A stretch of DNA of 64,000 nt, taken from contig JAMFTG010000719.1 in assembly GCA_023974075.1 (NCBI GenBank), positions 1 to 64,000 of the forward strand, given 5' to 3'. The notes beneath the pieces were generated by a model. That model worked only from the letters and a program-made list of their open reading frames with translations, did no database searches and had not been told where the DNA came from. The translations under genes and the position numbers were made by a program. Positions 1-12,070 of the stretch are shown here, one piece after another. Position 1 is the first letter of the stretch. Each line of letters opens with the position of its first letter. This DNA comes from Chaenocephalus aceratus (taxonomy: Eukaryota > Chordata > Actinopteri > Perciformes > Channichthyidae).

Positions 1-1320
1 TCAAAGTTTCTCTTTCTTTCCCTCTTATGTTGCAGTCCCTCACTCACTTTTTAAAATTCAGTGTGAGAATTGAGCTTGAGCTTGTCCTGCCAGGAGTTTG
101 TAAATCTGGGCCGACATGGAGTCAGGGCCATTCTCACACACATGCAGCTGCTCATTGGTTACAGTGATGAAACACAGTATGGTGAAAAAAGAGAGAACTG
201 TTCGAAGCAGGAAAAAACCAGCGTAATATACCATCTGACAAAGGCCTGTGCTATAACGCTTCAATTAACTGCTATTCTTTATAATATACTCAGATCAATA
301 GGAGACAGAGATGTTAAGTTAAAAATCAAGGGTTTTTATTATTTTTTACAACATCCTCCGAGGGTCGTACAAATGATTGAACTCAACCTTTGCTTAAAAA
401 AACTAAAATCACAGCCCATTCATTTGGCCTTTCTTTCATGCTGTGCAAAGAAAAAGCAACTTCTTAATCCAGATATCTCACCATGACTCACGTATGCGTG
501 CACGGTGTGGCATGACCACCAAAACAGAAAGATATGGACACAAGATGTGTGTAAATGTATTTAGTATCCTATCCATGTGAACATGATTTAAGTGTGGGGG
601 GGGGGGGGGGGGGCCTAACCTCCTCTAGGGGGGTCCGGGGGCATGCTCCACCGGGAAGATTATTATTTTTTTAATATTGAAGTTAAAAGCATCAACCTGG
701 TGCACTTTGAGAGCAACATGAAGAGATCTATGGATACATCTCTCAACACCCAGATGAAACAGAACTGTAAGCATATTTTTATTTTTGGATATTTTACAAA
801 TCACTCCGATTTTAAACTCTATTATTGTTATTTTTAACAACTTTTTTGTTACTGTCATATAGTATTTTATACCAGTTTTTCATTTATTCTCATTAATAAC
901 TATATTGATCATATCAAGGTGTGCCTTAACCTCACTGAGCTGAGGTTATTTGAGCCTCTCAGGAGAGAGCTCTCTTCCACCTGGTTGTAGAAAAGCGCTT
1001 TAAATTCGTTAGCATAGCTAGCTAACCAGATGCTAACAACAACAGATCGCCACTGTGCTTACAACTAAAGAGACAGCCACGCAAACACTGCGGTGTGTAC
1101 GGCTCCTTATGGGTACTGCAATATGTTACGGGCTGGAGCGGCGTTCCGGTGCTCTCTGTCAGCACTCCTTCCAGACGAGACATATACCACGTGAAGACAC
1201 TTTACGCTCGTGTTGTGTTCAAGGAACCTGTCCTTGGCCAGGAAAAACAGGTACTCGCTTGTTTAATTATTTTTGCGGTCTAGATTTCTTCTTCTTTTTT
1301 TAAGTGAGAAGTTGTCAGAC
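1..1320. other. Unassigned stretch, no recognised gene
   Basis: Several short open frames occur on both strands but none matches a family I recognise. The only gene-like hint is an open stretch on the + strand (about 1055-1250) that ends in an AACAG|GTACTC splice-donor-like junction; it is too weak to call an exon. The stretch also holds an 18-base G run at 596-613. Confidence 0.4.
596..613. repeat. Poly-G run (18 G)
   Basis: An uninterrupted run of 18 G on the + strand, followed by further G-runs (CTAGGGGGGTCCGGGGG) to about 641. Four separated G-tracts within 50 bases could form a G-quadruplex on the + strand. Run length may be an assembly estimate. Confidence 0.9.
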
Positions 1321-1343
1321 TGACTGACGGACGGACGGACGGA
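1321..1343. repeat. Short (GGAC)n microsatellite
   Basis: Four to five copies of the tetranucleotide GGAC. Nothing suggests a function. Confidence 0.8.
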
Positions 1344-1772
1344 ATTATTCGGTGCGGGACACGTGTGTACCGAACGAATATAACGTTAAACGTAAAAAAT
1401 TGAGAACGTGAAAAACTTTTTGGAAGTAAGCTCAGGTAACACGTCCCACCGTCCGGGATGTGTTATTTACAATATCGGACAAGTAGATCTTTCAATCGAC
1501 TTGTCCGGCAGACAAGTGACGTGTTTGGCCCCGATGTATTGACAAGTTATTGATACATTCAGTTACAAAAGGCAGAACTCATTCGCACATTGTAAGTGTC
1601 CGCCATTGTTCGTTTAGAAATGTTAGTTTCGGTTCTGCTTGTGGATTCCTAAATGCATCTCGCCGCTTTCTGTGCAGTTAGACGGGGCGGGTCGGGAAGC
1701 AACACTCGGTTCAGAGCAGGAACACATAACAAGTGTCCGGTACCGGATTAATAAGAGTTGAGAGGACAGGAG

Positions 1773-1848
1773 GACTCTCGCTCTCGCTTTCTCTCTCTCT
1801 CTCGCTCTCTCTCTCTCTCCCCCCCTCTCTCTCCCTCTCTCTCTCTCT
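1773..1848. repeat. CT-rich microsatellite
   Basis: Polypyrimidine CT/CTCG repeat with short C-rich interruptions on the + strand. Confidence 0.85.
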
Positions 1849-1927
1849 ACACACAGCAGATCCGCTGCCCGTTTAACAGCCTCATCTTTGTCAGACTTTC
1901 TTCCTCTAACACGTAATGGAGGTTGTT

Positions 1928-2051
1928 CAGCGTGTCAGCTCCCGAGTTGTTAATATTGATGCATCTCCTTTATGGAGTGAAGCAGCCTCCCTGTCTGTGT
2001 CCTCGCTGTCCTCACATCCTCTCTCTGTCTCTCTCTCTCTCTCTGTCTCTC

Positions 2052-2105
<54 letters not shown>

Positions 2106-2312
2106 ATTACATTGAGATGAAAATACTATGTATTCAGCTCCTGAGTTGTTAATATTGATGCATCTCCTTTATGGAGTGAAGCAGCCTCCCTATCTGTGTC
2201 CTCGCTGTCCTCACATCCCCTGACCCCCAGACTCGGAGGAGCAGGGATGTCAGTATTGTTTATGAAGCAGGGTATAGAAAGTACATTATTGAGATGAAAA
2301 TACTATGTATTC
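1928..2312 (+). repeat. Imperfect tandem duplication containing a (CT)n expansion
   Basis: Bases 1938-2020 recur at 2136-2218 with about 95% identity (shared core GTTGTTAATATTGATGCATC). The tail ATTGAGATGAAAATACTATG at 2111-2130 recurs at 2288-2307. In copy 1 the interval between core and tail is a CT array (2021-2104); in copy 2 it is about 65 bases of non-repetitive sequence. The expansion therefore replaced unique DNA after, or together with, the duplication. Confidence 0.85.
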
Positions 2313-2689
2313 ACTTTTCCAAACAGTGAGCAGCTGGGCAGCTGTAGCTGGGTGAATAAATGCTGCAAGCGTCTTTGAGTTGTAGAAAGCGCTAGGCCTA
2401 TAGGCTATAAATATAATGTATCATTATCAGGCCTATGTGTTGGACATGTGTGGTTGGACTGTGTCTCCCAGCAGGCTGCAGTGTAGCATCAGAGGAGACT
2501 GGGCCAATCGTACATTCTCAAACTGCACCACTTGGAGCTAACTAAACAATGCAGAGAGTATTTTTATATAATTGTGTTCAATAACCGTAAGAAATGCAAC
2601 AGCATGAAGTGATTTGTAAATAGAATACAGATCTGACTTAATGTTTTCATAAATACATTTTTCTCCCAGTTTGTCACGGGACTTATTTT
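2313..2689. other. No gene or recognised repeat seen
   Basis: AT-rich sequence without a convincing open frame. Nothing beyond short chance frames was found on either strand. Confidence 0.5.
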
Positions 2690-2775
2690 GACCCTCTCAA
2701 AGAACCGGAACCGAAAATAACCGGAATCGAAAAGCAGAACCGGAATCGTTAAAATCCAAACGATACCCAACCCTT
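2690..2775 (-). mobile_element. hAT-like transposon terminus (fragment)
   Basis: Read on the minus strand the end is AGGGTTGGGTATCGTTTGG followed by repeated GATTCCGGTT blocks. This resembles a terminal sequence common among fish hAT-type elements. The other end was not located, so this is a fragment and the class is tentative. Confidence 0.4.
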
Positions 2776-2848
2776 TGTGTGATGCAGTGAAATCTTACCG
2801 CTCACTTACGTTAGCGGTGTCATAAAAACCGTGGGGAAAAGTAAAATA

Positions 2849-3017
2849 CGATGGCGAAGAAGAAGATTCCAGTGGCCCAGATTTTTGTCCATTCTGGACG
2901 AGTGAAAAACGTATTCGGACAAGTACATTGCCAAACTCACTTGTCCATGCACAAGTACTCTCTAAAAACGTGTTCTCACACTGCAGACATAAATAAAGCA
3001 GCGACTGTATTCGCCAT
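2849..3017 (+). repeat. Interspersed repeat, near-identical to 26474-26635
   Basis: About 160 bases, beginning near GAAGAAGATTCCAGTGGCCC, are repeated with only a few changes at 26474-26635 in the same orientation. An inverted, more diverged piece lies at about 25690-25760. The unit contains GGACAAGT followed about 25 bases later by ACTTGTCC, an inverted pair also seen at 1479-1518. Most likely a mobile repeat of unknown class. Confidence 0.7.
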
Positions 3018-3052
3018 GACACGGACAGTCTGTGGTTTGTACTTGTTTCACT

Positions 3053-3526
3053 TCCGCCATATTTGACAACTCCATACGGAAACTCTAATAGGACATTTGA
3101 CGTCTAGACGGCTGCCCGATTTGCATCGTGCATGCGCGAGTCATGAACTCTCAAATATCTTTAATAAAATATTTTGTTATTTGAGATAAAATGAAGGACA
3201 TTCACAGTTAATGTAATTAGATATAAATTATGAATGCCATACATATTGCGTACATTCAGTCAATATTTCTTCAGCATGTATGATGGCTGTCCAACAGAAG
3301 TTACATCCATTTCTCACTTATTCTGACAATGCACTTAACCCAATAAAATGACCCAACAAAAGGAGTTGCTCAATAATAGTGAAGTCACGTTGTAATAACA
3401 ATAACTCGTCTCTCGTTCAGATTAATATTGTGGGGTTTTTTGAGTGTTCTTTTTCTGCTTTGCCAAACGCCACTGTGTCAAATGTCCCATTAGAGTTGCC
3501 GTATGGAGTTGTCAAATATGGCGGAC
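3053..3526. mobile_element. Foldback / TIR element with about 49-bp inverted ends
   Basis: The left end (3053-3101, starting TCCGCCATATTTGACAAC) is matched in inverted orientation at 3476-3526 with about two mismatches. The roughly 375-bp interior has no coding potential that I see. The structure is that of a small non-autonomous inverted-repeat DNA element; no target-site duplication could be fixed. Confidence 0.7.
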
Positions 3527-3981
3527 CATCTCGCACATGCGCACTGCAGATGGGGCAGGGCTGCAGATCGGGTAGTGACACACATTGAAGATGACGTCAC
3601 GGCTCCGCCTACACTGCGTTACTATAGTTACTGCCCCAGTTCCTAAACTGTATAAGTGGATGTCATTGAAGACCTTTACACGGTGGACTTTAGGCTGATG
3701 CAGATAGGAGCAAGTCATGATAATAAATACAAAATGTACAATACGCACTCATACACACACCTACACCCACACATCAGCGCTGACACTGTTGGTTATCAAT
3801 GAGCCTCTTTTTAACACTGTGCTTGACTGTGTAGTAGGATGAGGACTCTCATTGGTTGTGGTATTAAATTCCATTGATGGGATGCGTGGAATGAAAGACA
3901 GCCTGGCTGAATGCGCTCTTCCTAAATGGGATGGTGCGTCTCCCCTAGCCGCACCTCGAGTAGCCCTGGTTGAGGTGGGCT

Positions 3982-5252
3982 TTAGGCTGATGCAGCCAGA
4001 GGAGGAGGAGCCAACCCACGAGTGGTCTTATAAACTAAGCAGATGTTTTTGTAAACCATGAGATTTCCCCAGCTGAACAGATTATACTTTTTAACAATGT
4101 GACAATGATGATACCGGAATGGCTTTGTGTCTCGTGTTCTGAGTGCTTGTTTATACAGTGATTCCAGTGGCCTTAGAGCTGCAGAGTGAGCATCAGACCA
4201 GCTGATCAGACAGTAGCTGATGTGGGAGAGGACCATGGAGTGATTCCAGTGGCCTTAGAGCTGCAGAGTGAGCATCAGACCAGCTGATCAGACAGTAGCT
4301 GATGTGGGAGAGGACCATGGAGTGAAGGTATAGCTTAGCTGCTGCAGATGATAGCAAGTTTCTAATGTATCTGTAATTTGACAGATTGAACTTTACTTTA
4401 TTGCAGACCTTTTTGATATGGGTTTTAAATTGAGGTTTGTGTCAATATGTACTCCTCAGTACTTGTACTCCGAGACAACCTGAAGTCTCCTTCCAGAAAA
4501 GAAAACATCTTGCTCTGTTATAATGCTGTGGCCCTTGGAGAAGAACATACACACTGTCTTTGAGACATTTGGTTGCAAACAATTATTGTTAAGCCAGGAT
4601 GTAATATTCTCCAACACATCAGGGACCTTGGTAGCAGCCTCTTCTGCGGTTCTGCCATGAGTAAAAACAACTGTATCATCAGCATACATTAATACATCAC
4701 ATTCTCCACACACAGAAGGCGGATCATTTACGTACATACTAAACAGGATTGGGCCCAATACAGAGCCCTGTGGTACTCCAGTTGACAAACACTAGACTTA
4801 TGGTTCTCAATTTGAACACAAGGAGCTGTTGTTGAGATGATTGATGATTTGTTTGGCAATCAATTTCTCAAATACCTTGGATGCTATGGGTAAGATACTG
4901 ATGGGCCTATAGTTGGATGTCATGAGAGGGTCCCCACCATAGTTATCAAGAACACAAAACAGTTCTTTAGCCCCTCTGTCCTGGGGGTTGTCAACATGGA
5001 TGTTAAAATCACCGACAATGACTAGACGGTCAAAGTCAAAACACACTATAGACAGCAGTTCAGTAAAGTCATCAAAAGAAGCTAAAAGAAGCTGAGAGCA
5101 CAGCTGAACTCCTGCAGCCCTGGGGCCCTACATTGGGTGTGATGGCAGGGTTTGGTCAAGTTGCTCTCTCCTGGTGAGGAAAGCGGCATACCAGTAAAAC
5201 AGGGATGGATTTACTTCCTTTTTGGCCATTTTTGACACCAAGATGTCTGCTT
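3982..5252 (-). mobile_element. Mosaic L2-like LINE fragment, copy A (EN scrap plus reverse transcriptase)
   Basis: Non-LTR retrotransposon remnant read on the minus strand. From 5' to 3' it shows an endonuclease scrap with GDFNIHVD (about 5046-4950), joined directly to the start of reverse transcriptase (NYRPISILPIASKVFEKL), then, after a stop, the RT core with STGVPQGSVLGPILFS and the catalytic YADDTVV box (4788-4456), and lastly the C-terminal region (4236-3982). The EN-to-RT junction and the loss of RT motif A also occur in copy B, so the deletion predates duplication. Stops and deletions make it inactive. L2 clade is inferred from motif wording only. Confidence 0.8.
4159..4322 (-). repeat. 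82-bp tandem duplication inside LINE copy A
   Basis: The segment starting TGATTCCAGTGGCCTTAGAG at 4159 repeats from 4241 with a period of 82 bases and almost no differences. Copy B at 28678 holds a single unit, so the duplication is specific to copy A and recent. Confidence 0.9.
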
Positions 5253-6061
5253 AGAGCTGCGTACCTGGACTCACATTCCGGTTCAGGTCCGGACTCAAGT
5301 CCAGAGGTTCAGGTTCAGGTCCAGACTTATAAGTCCGGACCTGAACCCATGGCTCGTGTCAAGTTGTGTGAGTAACTAAAGTGAACTTATTGTGAGCTAA
5401 TTATCAATTGAAAATTAACTCATCAAATTCAAACTCGTCAGGTTTATTGCGCTCCCTTCCAACTTGTGTCTACATTTCTCTACAAAGTACAAATGTAAAA
5501 AAAACACTTTTTGCCACTTAGTCTACAAATGACTTATGACAGCAACTACAGTGAACTACTACAAAGTAGTACAGTCAGAGTGTACTGTACTGTCTGTATA
5601 CCATGTCTTTTCTACAACTCTACATGTGTACATTATACAGGAGTACATACTACATACATAGTGATGTACATACTGTTATAAATTTAAATCAATGTTGATA
5701 TGGCGTAATTTTGAATTTAAATCAGTTTTATTCTGAAAAACGGAAGTTCACACTTAACTTAATACTTTTATTCTGAAAATGTTTCACTTCCGGTTAGCAT
5801 TAGCATGTGGCGAAATGCTACGTTTTCAAACCGTGAATCAAAGGTGAAATGAGTTTTAACGAGTTGCTGCTCTTGTTCTGACATCTTCGCTCGCGCTGAA
5901 CACTCACAACACATGTCACTCCCACGTGGCCGAGTGGGCTTTTAGGGAGGGGCGAAAGCGCACCCAGCAAAATAATCTTATTTTGTCAATTATGCTGTTT
6001 TCATAATCGTCGCAAGCCATAATCGTAATCGCGATTACAATACGATTAATTGCACAGCCCT
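5253..6061. mobile_element. Unclassified repeat replacing LINE sequence; right end hAT-like
   Basis: Relative to LINE copy B, copy A is interrupted here. The right end, read in reverse, is AGGGCTGTGCAATTAATCG, a terminus typical of abundant fish hAT-type repeats, and the left end AGAGCTGCGTAC is loosely similar. The interior has GTCCGGAC-rich inverted motifs near 5285-5345. The flanks do not show a clean 8-bp duplication, so this may be two nested fragments. Confidence 0.45.
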
Positions 6062-6276
6062 ACTCAGGTGTGTCTTGGAAAGTTGAATGGCCAGACATGG
6101 TCTGCAGAAGGCAAATGTAATCCACAGGATCAAAAGCATGGTCTCTCAAAATGACGTTTCATGCAGACACAACAAAGTTTAGACAATAATTAGACAAAAA
6201 AACAAAACACAAGAGGAAAGGAGCATACTGAGACTCGCAGTGACAGGATGCCGTCTCCCTCTGTCTCCTGTATACC
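6062..6276. repeat. Block shared with 30936-31135 (upstream module of ZNF units)
   Basis: Sequence beginning ACTCAGGTGTGTCTTGGAAA is repeated with a few percent divergence upstream of ZNF3. It marks the edge of the segmental duplication that also carries the mosaic LINE, the hAT-like element and the ZNF exon. Confidence 0.8.
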
Positions 6277-6397
6277 AGAGGTGGGAGTAAGTCATACATG
6301 TGCAAGTCTCAAGTTACTGGGGTGAGAGTCAAGCAAGTCAAGTCCTACGAAATCCTGATGAATAACCCCAGTTTAAATCAGTTAAAAGAGTGTGTGA

Positions 6398-6449
<52 letters not shown>

Positions 6450-6502
6450 GGCAGGCAGGCAGGCAGGCAGGCAGGCGACTCGAGTCCCCCACCAATGGTA
6501 TA
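6277..6502 (+). mobile_element. Internally deleted hAT-like element with (CTGT)n(GCAG)n
   Basis: It starts with the terminus CAGAGGTGGGAGTA and ends near a mutated partner (CCCCCACCAATGG). It corresponds to the longer copy at 31137-32210 but has lost most of its interior. A compound tetranucleotide repeat, about 14 CTGT followed by about 6 GCAG, occupies 6398-6474, where the ZNF3 copy carries (TG)n. Confidence 0.65.
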
Positions 6503-6651
6503 TACTTTGGTTAGAATATTGCTGTATTACTGTATCAAATATAATAAAGACAAACAGTTGATAAGTAGTATTTTATTAAGTGACTTTTTATTGTGTTAAC
6601 TTGTGTATTTATTCTTTTTAGATTGACTTTCTCTCTTTCTCTGTCCGTCTG

Positions 6652-6657
6652 TTCTAG
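6652..6657 (+). promoter_or_regulatory. Splice acceptor of ZNF1 exon
   Basis: A CT-rich tract (about 6625-6654) precedes TTCTAG. The same acceptor is preserved in front of ZNF2 (24161-24166, minus), ZNF3 (33410-33415) and ZNF4 (55887-55892), which fixes the 5' border of all four exons. Confidence 0.8.
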
Positions 6658-7692
<1,035 letters not shown>

Positions 7693-7750
7693 TGGGTTTC
7701 AAAGTGTAGGAGCCGCAATTAGGCATGTTTTTTTTTTTTTCACAGTTTAC

Positions 7751-7756
7751 AATAAA
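7751..7756 (+). terminator. Poly(A) signal AATAAA of ZNF1
   Basis: AATAAA lies 59 bases after the ZNF1 stop, in a 3' UTR segment conserved in ZNF2, ZNF3 and ZNF4. In ZNF5 this hexamer is deleted. Confidence 0.6.
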
Positions 7757-7904
7757 CAATTCCCATCTATTGGCCTTGTGTTGGGTAATCCTTTTTTCCA
7801 TTACAGATCCCATCCCAACAGCGCCATCTGTTGACGTAACGTCAGAATTGACAGGCATAATGTTCACTGTTCCTTTGAGTTTCGTTTTCTGTCCGTCTGC
7901 CGAC

Positions 7905-8077
7905 AGCACGCTGTTTTATTGCTTTACATACCAAGGTTTAAGTACAGTTGTAGTATGAGCATCGTCTGGGCTGGCCGTCTGGTAGAATCGGTATGCTCTT
8001 CCTCCTGGGTCAACTTCCTCTCCTGTCACCGATGACCCCTTTTATACACCCCACCACCAAGTGTTCAAAATAACATT
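7905..8077 (-). mobile_element. LTR-like unit (TATA box and AATAAA) in reverse orientation to ZNF1
   Basis: On the minus strand GGTGTATAAAAGGGGTCATC supplies a TATA box (about 8039-8046). About 130 bases downstream GCAATAAAAC gives a poly(A) signal. This spacing is typical of a short retroelement LTR (U3-R). The unit recurs beside ZNF2, ZNF3 and ZNF5, always pointing toward the zinc-finger array. Next to ZNF1 it is truncated upstream by a hAT insertion at 8078. Confidence 0.55.
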
Positions 8078-9554
8078 CAGGGTGTCCGCGGGGTCTTAAA
8101 AAGTATTAAAAGTTGATAAATCAATTTAGCAAAAATTAAGGCTATTAAAAAGTATTAAATGGCATTTTCCAAGGTATTAAGAAGGTCCACAGCAACGACG
8201 ACATGAAACACACTTTAATTTACTGCAACGACATGTCGGGAAACCCCCTCAAGGTATCGGGCTGAGAGGCTCGGATACCTCATTCACACCAACGGTGTTT
8301 CAGGGCCGGTTCGGAGCCTGAGCTTGAAAAGCACCGGGTTTTCCTCTTCACACCGCAGCGGAGCAGCCTCTTAGCTCCGGAATCCGGTTCGTTTCAATTA
8401 CCAAAAAATTGTCCGGCCAGAGCAAAAGCACCGCATACGTCACGCTTACGTCGAGGCGGGGGCAGGGGCAGATCAACTCCTGAACAACAACAAGAAGCCG
8501 CCGTTTTATCCAGTTTGTACACAACGATGGAGAAACTTAACAAGAGTTTCAGTGTTTCTGCCATAGACTGTATATATAAAGGTTTCTGCTCATGGAGAAG
8601 CAACGTGTCTGCGTGTTAAGGTGGAACCTGAGAATTCACGTTGATCACCTCATAACTCATTATACATCTATAAAACTATACATATTAAACTTTACTTCAC
8701 GTGTTCATTTGAGAACAGCTGTTACATACCTGGGTGAAGGTTACAGTTCATTAAAATGAAAGATACAACGTTACTCCACACTCATGGTTCAGTCCACCTT
8801 AAGAAATAAGACCGACCTCGGAAGCAGTTGTGTTTCAAAAAAACCTTTATTGACACGTTTACACTTTTTTATAAGAATATAACTAAACCACAGAAATGAC
8901 TCCGGAAAAGCTGCAGATAGAGCCCTAAGAAATGAATGCAACTGATTTCATCCGCGCAGTTTGGCTTTATGAAGCAGGCACGCAAACGGTTACGCCATGA
9001 CGCAAACGATGAGGCAACGACGCATTACCAGTCGGACTCTGGGCGGTGTGAAAAGAGCCAGAGCTAAACCGACGAACTGGTTCTGAACCTGAAAAGCTCT
9101 AGCACGGAGCTTGAACCGGAGTTGCGTTGGTGTGAATGAGGTCAAGGTGGCCCCATGCATAGCGTGCCATAAAATGCTGCTTCTTATTTTAAGTTTCGCT
9201 GCTTTTGGTGTATTTTGTGGCGGCAGCAGCGCCACTTACAGGCCTGGCATATGTACTACAGCGTTTCCAGCATTTCCAGCGGTCTAGTGTGAACGGACGC
9301 GTTAATGAATCGAATGCGTGTGAACGGAAGACTTTTTTGCGTTTGCGTTTTACTGTATGCGTCCTCGTGGGGCCGGGGTCTAAGCCAAACTATATCCGGT
9401 CACAGAGATCTGCTATTTTAAAGTAAGGTCAACACATATCGACCCTAAATATAGTCTATATTAAGAACGAGAAAAGTCTTAACAGATATATCGTTTTTTG
9501 TAGAAAAATGTGTGAGGGTGATGACGTCAGAGCATCGTCCTATGTGCCGGGCTC
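8078..9554 (-). mobile_element. Truncated hAT-like element, inverted copy of 20949-22982
   Basis: It begins with the terminus CAGGGTGTCCGCGGGGTC and matches the larger element at 20949-22982 in inverted orientation until about 9554, where similarity stops inside a GC-rich motif. It contains the nested TIR element at 8277-9142. No complete transposase is visible. Confidence 0.7.
8277..9142. mobile_element. Nested TIR element (Harbinger-like?)
   Basis: The 18-bp end ACCTCATTCACACCAACG at 8277-8294 is mirrored at 9125-9142. A second copy sits at 21915-22782 and a truncated one at 38220-38483. The truncated copy reads ATGGAGAAACTTAACAAG then codons for QQWSTEET, which resembles the start of a Myb/SANT-like protein of PIF/Harbinger elements; that assignment is an inference. 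Confidence 0.7.
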
Positions 9555-9752
9555 AAAAACTGAGTAGCCAATGGGGACGCACCCCTGAAAGTCCCGCCCA
9601 CCTGGGAGGTTTGTGTCAAAATCTCAAACAAAAAGTGAGGGAGCGCAAAAGAGAGCTGCAGCGAGAGCAAAAGTCTGATCATTGAGGAAGAAGAAACAAG
9701 AACTGCAAACAAAAACCTATGTTAAAACAAAGAACAAATACTTATAGTTTAC

Positions 9753-10346
9753 ATGATTACACAAATGATTTGTTTGCAACTTATAGTTTTATTTTGCTTG
9801 ACTTATTTTTTTCCTTTTAAACTCATAGTTTTGCTTTATTCTGAGAAAGTGTTGCTTTATCTTTATGATCCAAAACTAATCCCATACCGGAGTCAGGTCT
9901 GTTCTGCCACCCGCAGTGGGCATCCTCTGCAAAGGCTCGGATGTGTTGCTCAACAAATTACCGGTTGCCTTGTCACAGTCAATCTGCTCGACACAATATG
10001 TTTGTCAATTTGTTGTCCTGCGATGATGGTTCTTCAGGACTGCTTCTCAAGCTCTAATCACACTCTCGCAGACTTTTCCGGTGATTCTAAAGTAGATGAC
10101 GGTGTATGTGTGTCGCTTAAGAGGAAAAGATGCCTGGAAAATAACGTATCTTTAGATGCGGATTTTGTTAAACTAATATGTTTGCGCTGTGGACCAACAC
10201 TATACATTGACGGGGAAGGGGGTAGCAATAAAGATAACACCATTAAACAGTTACACAACATAACAGAAATAATATCGATAGCAGCGTCCCTAGCAACCAC
10301 TTTGGTAACAATGAAAATGTTGAATGGACACAATTTCCTGAAGTAA
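9753..10346 (+). CDS. Unrecognised 197-codon open frame
   Basis: An open frame from ATG at 9753 to TAA at 10344-10346. The first 40 residues are hydrophobic and AT-rich. The middle has a lysine/arginine patch (SLKRKRCLEN) followed by CLRCGPTLYIDGEGG. I do not recognise a family. Its position between a truncated transposon and a THAP fragment makes transposon-derived sequence the likelier explanation, and it may not be coding. Confidence 0.2.
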   Translation: MITQMICLQLIVLFCLTYFFPFKLIVLLYSEKVLLYLYDPKLIPYRSQVCSATRSGHPLQRLGCVAQQITGCLVTVNLLDTICLSICCPAMMVLQDCFSSSNHTLADFSGDSKVDDGVCVSLKRKRCLENNVSLDADFVKLICLRCGPTLYIDGEGGSNKDNTIKQLHNITEIISIAASLATTLVTMKMLNGHNFLK

Positions 10347-10892
10347 TCTTCGTAATAACTAGCAAACTAAAGATCATGTGCATCCACTGCGCACACAATC
10401 TGAAATAACAACTCATATTTCTCGCATCAAATGACATCAAAACGCATTTTAATGGTCAAAGTAACTTTAAATAGGCATTTTCCACCCAGAATAAAACGAA
10501 GTTCGGCCATGTTTTTTTTTTCTGCAGGGAGAAATGTGAAGATCACGTGACATAGACGCCAGCCATTGCAATGAATGGTGACAAAAAACGGGGTTTGTCA
10601 AACAGAGCACATGGTGTAGTCCTGAACGATAGTTAGATTCCACCTTCATGATTATGAATCTGTGAGTGAATTCCTTTTATTTATATTAGGTCTTTTGCAT
10701 AAATTAGGGCGTGGTCACGTTGATGGACACGTACATGCCTCACTGTCAGCAACTTGTCCACTCTGCTAGGCTACAACCATAGAGGCTACAACGTTAGTTA
10801 GTCATAGTACTGTACTTGACCCTTTAGCTTTAGCCGTGTTCGTGGTGATTGTGCCTTTTAGGGAATATTGTTACAAATACCAGACAATTAAA

Positions 10893-10970
10893 ATGTCGTG
10901 CTGTGCGCTTGAATGTACTAACAGAACTTCCAAGAAGTCTGAAATGATAATATTATACATGTTAACCCCG
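10893..10970 (+). pseudogene. THAP-domain N-terminal fragment
   Basis: The ATG at 10893 opens MSCCALECTNRTSKKS, which has the C-x(2-4)-C start and TNR motif of a THAP zinc finger (C2CH DNA-binding module of P-element-type transposases and host THAP proteins). The frame then runs on without the distal C-x2-H and is interrupted, so only the first third of a domain remains. Confidence 0.5.
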
Positions 10971-11044
10971 TTCGCAGGCGTTTGTGTGCTTGGTTAGCTT
11001 AGCTTGTTACTTATTAGCCAGCTAAGGACGGAACCCTTTATGCA

Positions 11045-11566
11045 TACATATTAGGGCTTTTTTTGCGTTCACGCGTTAACGCAAAAATTAACGCCACTAA
11101 TTATTTTAACGCGATTAACGCATGTGTATTTTTTTTCTTCGGCCGCCCCGTAGTTTCAGAGCGCATCGAGTTTAAAATACCATCTGCAAGCTGATGCTGA
11201 CAGCCCCGCTCCTGCCGCCCCCTTGCAGCAGACCACACTTCCACGCTCACCGGCAGGCACCGCCTGGCCATCGGGAGGACCGGGAGGGTGTGTGTGTGTG
11301 GCCCGAGCGAGCGAGAGAGAGACCTTACGTGTGTTGTTGTTGTTAGCATCTGGTGCTAGCTAGCTGCGCTAACGGATATAAGGAGCTGTTTAAATGAAAA
11401 CAGAGGAGCGACATTTCGCCACAACTGCGCCGAGCACCTGACTTGATGCAGGAAGCAGACAGCGGGACATTGGAGGAGAAGTTAGCCCACTCAGCACGGA
11501 GAGTGCAACATGATTGCAGCGTCCAGGCAGCTCCCGTTCGAGCATATGCCTTGAGTTGCACATAGC

Positions 11567-11604
<38 letters not shown>

Positions 11605-11876
11605 ATTTGTATTGTATTATTGTATGAGAGGTTCCAGGTTGAATTGAGGCGAATATTTGTAATGTTCAGAGGTTGTTGTGTTTAATATTCATGAGAATAT
11701 GTGTCATTGTTTAAATGATAATAAACATTAGCATAAAGCATATTTGTCCACTCATATGTTGATAAGAGTATTAAAAACTTGAAAAATATTCCTCTAAGGA
11801 ACATTTGGAACAGATAAAAAATGTGCGATTAATCGCGATTAAATATTTTAATCGACTGACAACGCTAATACATATA
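11045..11876. mobile_element. Probable non-autonomous DNA transposon with ATTAACGC-type ends
   Basis: Left end: TTAGGGCTTTTTTTGCG followed by AACGCGATTAACGC motifs. Right end, reversed: TTAGCGTTGTCAGTCGATT followed by TAATCGCGATTAATCGC. These are termini of an abundant fish repeat. The interior is GC-rich and carries a CA microsatellite; no transposase frame seen. Confidence 0.5.
11568..11602. repeat. (CA)n microsatellite
   Basis: About 17 CA dinucleotides in uninterrupted order. Confidence 0.95.
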
Positions 11877-11992
11877 CATTTTAGTTTATGATTCAGCCTT
11901 GGGTAATACTTTTATAGTCTATGGCTATGACGCCCATAATGCTAAACGGGAGCAAATGTTAATAGGGGACCCAATTATCCCAGTGGTGGCCG

Positions 11993-12070
11993 CCGGAGCT
12001 AACGGAGCCGCAGGGGGCTAGCTCCAGCCGGCGTCCCGGAGCTAGCCCACTGCGGCTCCGTTAGCTCCGG
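11993..12070. repeat. GC-rich nested hairpin / cruciform
   Basis: The 21-bp arm 11993-12013 (CCGGAGCTAACGGAGCCGCA plus G) has a perfect inverted partner at 12050-12070. Inside it is a second, 11-bp inverted pair (GGGCTAGCTCC with GGAGCTAGCCC). Together they make a nearly continuous 78-base stem-loop with a loop of about 12 bases. Confidence 0.9.

Noticed and set aside
1916..2152. Ser/Leu-rich frames
   Set aside because: Translations of the CT microsatellite.
9205..9426. Open frame conserved at 21731-21519
   Set aside because: The conservation is explained by the duplicated hAT element; no family features and no codon bias.
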